A stretch of 64,000 nt of DNA, taken from positions 59,050,119 through 59,114,118 of the forward strand of contig CM043952.1 in assembly GCA_014529385.2 (NCBI GenBank), written 5' to 3'. The notes below the pieces were generated by a model, which saw nothing but the letters and a program-made list of their open reading frames with translations, was not told the DNA's origin and ran no database searches. The stretch is from Adiantum capillus-veneris (lineage: Eukaryota > Streptophyta > Polypodiopsida > Polypodiales > Pteridaceae). Of this stretch, positions 59,735 through 64,000 are shown piece by piece (position 1 is the stretch's first letter; each line of letters starts with the position of its first letter). A program made the position numbers and the translations under genes.

Positions 59735-60624
59735 CTAATTTTCAACAGCTGGTTGCTCCCTTTGACCATTAAACTGTGCATGTTCTCTACCTCGACCAAA
59801 TAGAGGGTACATGCCACCTCTTTCCCTCAGTGGGTAAGGGCAATCCGGAGCATAATGGCCCTCTTCTCCACAATTGTAACACCTACCCGACAATTGCCTG
59901 GCCCCGCCTCTTCCCGCTCTTGGTTGACCTCTGTACATCACGTTCAAGCGCAATTCTTGCAATTGCTCACTTAAATCTTGGACAATACTACGTACCCATT
60001 ATTGAGGAATTGCCGCCACCCCCCCTCGGTTCCCTTGGTTGTCCACTTGAGTTTCCTCCCTTAGAGTTCGAGCAGGGTTCGGGACCATCAACTCGTACCC
60101 CAATGCACCTTGTTTGATTTTCTTTTTTACTTTCCTGCTTTTGGCTCATGCAATGGTGACAGCCTCATTATAATTTTTTGAGCTTTCAAAATCCACTTTT
60201 TCTCGAATCTTGGGGTGTAGACACACCATGAACTTTTCCAACTTGAAGTATTCACCACCACCTGCCAACTGCATGGCGACTGCAAAATCCCTCCAATGCT
60301 CTTCAAAGCGGGCAAGAAAAATTCCAAACTCTTCGTTCACATCCTGCTTCAAATTCTTCAGTTTTGCATCTAAATCAACAGGAGATACCTCTTTATGAAA
60401 GTCCTGCAGATATCGGGTCCGCAATGCTGGCCACTAAATCTCGGTTTGCCCTCCAATGCATAGAACCAAGTTTTTGCCCTTCCTCACATCAGTAGTGGAA
60501 CCGTCTGCATTTTGTTATCCTCTGTGGGCATATGCAATGACAACATATATAGCTCAAATTCGGCCATCCACTCCTCCGGATCTTCCTCTCCGGTGAAAAT
60601 CGAACCATAACCTCGTGCTACCAT
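59735..60624 (-). pseudogene. Element E gag with zinc knuckle
   Basis: The start is ATG at 60624 (MVARGYGSIFTGEEDPEEWMAEFELYM region) followed by a TGA near 60484. 60424-60146 has TRYLQDFHKEVSPVDLDAKL, FLARFEEHWRDFAVAM and VCLHPKIREKV, a retrotransposon gag pattern. The knuckle CYNCGEEGHYAPDC is in 59962-59735 with GRGGARQLSGR before it. Several frame breaks. Confidence 0.82.
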
Positions 60625-60680
60625 CTTTCTTTAATGAAAAAAATGTCCTTGATCAAATCCAAAGAGCAATCAGATGCTCC

Positions 60681-60694
60681 TCAGTGGGGGCACC
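60681..60694 (-). other. Element E primer binding site
   Basis: On the minus strand TGGTGCCCCCACTG, some six bases after the 5' LTR end, same motif as in B. Confidence 0.75.
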
Positions 60695-60700
60695 AGAAGA

Positions 60701-60898
60701 TGGATGGGGGGAAAGGAGAACACACCCGGCAATAAATTGTAAGCCTCTCTATAGCCCAGGATAATCACTGCACCCCGACCCACTGGAGTTCACCTTCAAA
60801 ACTCACACAATTCGTCTACAAACCTTTCACACAACCATGCAAGCACAGCCTTCACACTTAGCACAGCTTAGTGTTAGTTCCCACTCAACACAAACCAG

Positions 60899-60992
<94 letters not shown>

Positions 60993-62679
60993 TCTCACAC
61001 ACACACACACACACACAAGACAGGTCTGGAGAGGCACACACTTCTCAACCGGCACCACAGAGTAGGGGCACAACAAAGACGAGAAGGGGAAAATAGGCAA
61101 AGAGATGACACCAAATGTGGCTATGGATTTCTTTGATTAACGACAAAAAAGATGACTACAACTCTGATAATCTCCTGCTAACACACGATGTAGCAATCTC
61201 CAATATGACGAACAACATAGAAGCTTGGAAAAACACGGATGCCGCCTCGGCCTCGTCCGGCCTTCTTCTTGGAGGTGCAAACAAAAGGACCTTCGCCTTT
61301 TGTGCTCTGCCATCTCCTCCCTCCTCCCTCCTTCTTCTCCAAGCATTTCTCACGTTCATGCAAAAAAAAAAAACCCCAACTACCAAAAAAGGGCTCTTTT
61401 GATGCCCCCGAGCCACCCACTTTTTTCTCTCTATTTTAAGCGGCTCTTTTTTTGCATGTGACAGCGGCCCTCACGGGTTTTCCTTGAGCCCAACAACACC
61501 CCCGTGAGAATCCCTCCTTTGCTGTCAAAACTTTTGGCCCGATAGGGCGCGGGAACGTCGCTGCCATGTCCGCCTCGTGCATAGCACCACCCAAGGCCGC
61601 CAACGGATGCCGAACGCACCACCACGCAATGACCATCGGGCAGGCCACCGTAGCCCACGCTCTAGAGAGCTCTCCGCTCCCTTCCGATACTCCCAATGGG
61701 GCACACTGCAGCATATGTACCCCGCGGATTTGACCTGCCTCCCTGCATGTGGGATATACCCGGCAGCCACATGGCACTGCCCCATGTGAGCCCTCTTTTC
61801 CCCCAAAGTTCGTGATTTTCAAGGCAAGCACAAAGATAGTTTTTTTTTTTCTTATTTCTTCTGGCTTTTCCCCTCTGCAAATAGGTGCTCACCGATCCGA
61901 TGATCGGGCCATTTGAACTCACCAAAAGCTAATGTCCAGGAGATCACCTTCACCTGTATGCTTCTCCCTTTGACAGTTTGACGACCTCAAACGACGCACA
62001 TCAAAAACTGGCAAGAAGCATCAGATGTTCCACAGCTGAGCCTTGTTGGCAACTCAAACTTCAATATCTAACTGCTCTGGGCTCCGTTTTACGTGCAGTC
62101 ATTTCCAGTGGCCTCCTCACACTACATACCTGGCACCCAAACCCGGGTGAAACTCCAAAATCATTAGATGCACATTTCCCGAGGTGGCCAAGTGGGCACC
62201 AACCTAGCCCCCGATAAAACTTCAACTGGGCACAATTCGCATTCCATAACTCTGATTTGCAATCTGAAAGACAGGTATGCTCCATAAATTGAGCATTACG
62301 TGTCCATACACTGACACTCTCTTGGGCCACCTGTCCCCAGCTGCCCTATCCGATAAGGATCTGCAACACATCGCACCTTCAAACTCCAATATCTTGGGCT
62401 CCGAAGCTCGGTTTTATGAGCCGTCTGGACCTCCTCCTTCAGCACTTCAAGCTCTACATATCTCGACCAAAAAACAACACTTTGACCACCCTTCATTTGA
62501 TATCGTGTCAAGCCCTATTTAGAGCCCTTTTGGCCCAAAAACCACATAAAGCATACATCTCCGCTGCCACTTGCATGTACAAGTTCTTTCTATCTCCTCT
62601 AGTCCTTTGCCATGCATCTACAAGCATACACATCAATGTTTGTGCCATCTGGTAGGGTTGACACACTTTGGCTGCACCA
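60701..62679 (-). repeat. Element E 5' LTR (right copy)
   Basis: Aligns with 49721-51628. Contains (CT)n at 60901-60988 and (CA)n at 60998-61017. A minus-strand frame (61831-61436) is also open in the other copy (50829-50335), without any recognised domain. Confidence 0.85.
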
Positions 62680-62734
62680 CCGGCATCAATGCAGGCACTT
62701 GACGAGTGTCCGTCCATGCTAAGGTTGGTCTATT

Positions 62735-64000
62735 TGCCGTCGCGTGTTTAAATACTATGCAATCCCTGGCTTGATGACCATACCTCCCACATGCATGCAA
62801 TTGCCATTAAATTTTACTCTAAATGTAGGGCATTCACTGATACTATGCGGACCACAGCAAACCGAGCACCATTGTTGCTCCCTTCTTGGATACATATGAT
62901 TGTTTTGTGGACCACGATTGTCTCTAAGGCCTTCTTGAATGGCCTTGGTGAGATCTGCTAATGTCATTTCATATATCTTTGGCTCCTAAGCAATAGGCTT
63001 TAGGGTCATTGACCCGATGCCTCGATGCTTGCGAGCTAGTAGATTTAGGCTCAACAGACACTCTTTCTCCTTGAATCATTAAATTATCCTCCAATTGGAT
63101 CGCATTGGTGGGGTGACTGCTTCCCAAGTGGTGATACCTCTAATGACTAGGCCAATGTAGATATCCTCATTTCGTAATCCCCTAATGAATCTGTCAAGTA
63201 AGTGGTTATTTTTGAAGCACTCATTTGGATTACGATGCGAATTCAAATGCTTCAAGCGACTAATAAAGTCTCTCACGGGCTCTCCTTCCTCTCGTTGGGC
63301 TTTCTGGAGCTGAGATGCTACACCCCAAAGTACTCCCTCTTGTATGTACTCTTTCAAGAACGGTCTCCTAAGAGTAGGGTAAATCGTTTTTTCTTCCACC
63401 CTTAGGGTTCTATACCAATCCCTAGCCTTTCCACTCAAGGTCAGACTTAAAGCATTACTCTTATGCATGTCATTGTGTTCTCTTAGGGAATCGCATATTT
63501 GTTCAAATACTTCGATATGCTTTCTCACATCCCCGTCTCTAGTAAATTTTTGTGTGAGCTTGGCTATTTGTACTACCTTACTTCAAGGCTCTCTAGTAGG
63601 CGTGTTACGCATATTTTCAGCAATGGATCGACCAATACCTTGAGCAAATGTTGCCAAGTCACCCAAGTGAACAGGTATAGTGGGGATAGGTGCTCTCTAG
63701 ATTGCATGTGGAATGGTGGTTGGCATTGAGTTGGGCGTATTTGTAGCCCTTGGGTTCCAAGTTGGGTACGATGCTGTGCCATGTGGTGGCTCAAAGTTCA
63801 TATGTGTGGCCCTACACATAGCAGGCGTCGAATGTGACATGCTAACATCAGCTAGTATGGTCCCATTCAAATAAGGGCTTGGATGTTGTGGTTATGGAGC
63901 ATAAGTTGTTGAAACAATGGGAGGGGTAGGAGCTACATGAGCACGAGGGTCCATAGGTGCATTTGATTGATACACATTTGTAGGTACCATTGTAGGCATT
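62735..64000 (-). pseudogene. Element D: gag (right of E), runs off the window
   Basis: Minus strand. 63528-63079 is the gag domain (HIEVFEQICDSLREHNDMHK, NALSLTLSGKARDWYRTL, IYPTLRRPFLKEYIQEG, GEPVRDFISRLKHL). 62967-62755 has EQQWCSVCCGPHSISECPTFRVKFNGNC, the first knuckle-like part. 63794-63573 and the sequence to 64000 correspond to A 5400-5589 plus 27856-27900 without interruption, so this end shows the empty site of element B. The coding sequence continues left at 49582. Confidence 0.85.

Larger units (their letters stand above)
49721..62679 (-). mobile_element. Element E: Tat-like Ty3/gypsy element inserted in D
   Basis: Minus-strand element. The 3' LTR is about 49721-51628, the 5' LTR about 60701-62679. 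The primer site is on the minus strand at 60694-60681, gag starts at 60624, and the integrase ends at 51788. D coding sequence flanks both sides (49582 and about 62735). LTRs differ by many substitutions and by the size of the CT tract, so E is older than the copia elements. Copia-4 (54296-58022) interrupts its RT. No clean target duplication was found. Confidence 0.88.

Overview
This window is plant nuclear DNA made almost entirely of LTR retrotransposons inserted into one another. Evidence for a land plant: four Ty1/copia elements with initiator-Met primer binding sites (TGGTATCAGAGC), Ty3/gypsy elements with a second RNase H domain (a plant Tat-type trait), and a chromovirus. The host species cannot be named from the sequence. 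Very long (CT)n tracts and a chromovirus whose proteins look fungal-type would fit a seed-free plant such as a fern or lycophyte, but this is inference. No rRNA, tRNA, organellar, bacterial or CRISPR feature was seen.

Layout. 1-910: apparent 5' end of a host gene on the minus strand (three exons whose reading frame stays open across two introns, plus a promoter). 1175-5589 and 27856-28698: gypsy element A (minus), cut off inside its reverse transcriptase at the left. 5590-27855: gypsy element B (plus, Tat-like) inserted in A. The 5' LTR of B was itself hit by Copia-1 (5815-11404, duplication GCCCT) and Copia-2 (13696-18905, duplication GAGAA). 28699-34352: element C, a chromovirus whose LTR promoters are arrays of perfect heat-shock elements. 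34353-36909: noncoding, probably leader or LTR of A/D-type elements. 36915-42465: Copia-3 (duplication TGAAC), the least damaged element together with Copia-1. 42471-49582 and about 62730-64000: gypsy element D (minus, same family as A), carrying an unusual coding tail after the integrase. 49721-62679: gypsy element E (minus, Tat-like) inserted in D. 54296-58022: Copia-4 (minus, duplication CTTTA), a shortened non-autonomous element inside the reverse transcriptase of E.

Working order within the elements. Each gypsy element reads gag, zinc knuckle, retropepsin, reverse transcriptase, RNase H and integrase. Each complete copia element reads gag, retropepsin, integrase, reverse transcriptase and RNase H. 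All carry lesions (frameshifts, nonsense codons, deletions), so none looks autonomous as it stands. Copia-1 needs one frameshift and Copia-3 two nonsense codons to explain its loss. The most noteworthy observations are the heat-shock-element LTR of C, the second retropepsin-like domain plus Cys-rich segment after the integrase of D, the replacement of integrase and most of RT in Copia-4 by a Ser/Glu-rich segment, and the host gene at the left edge.
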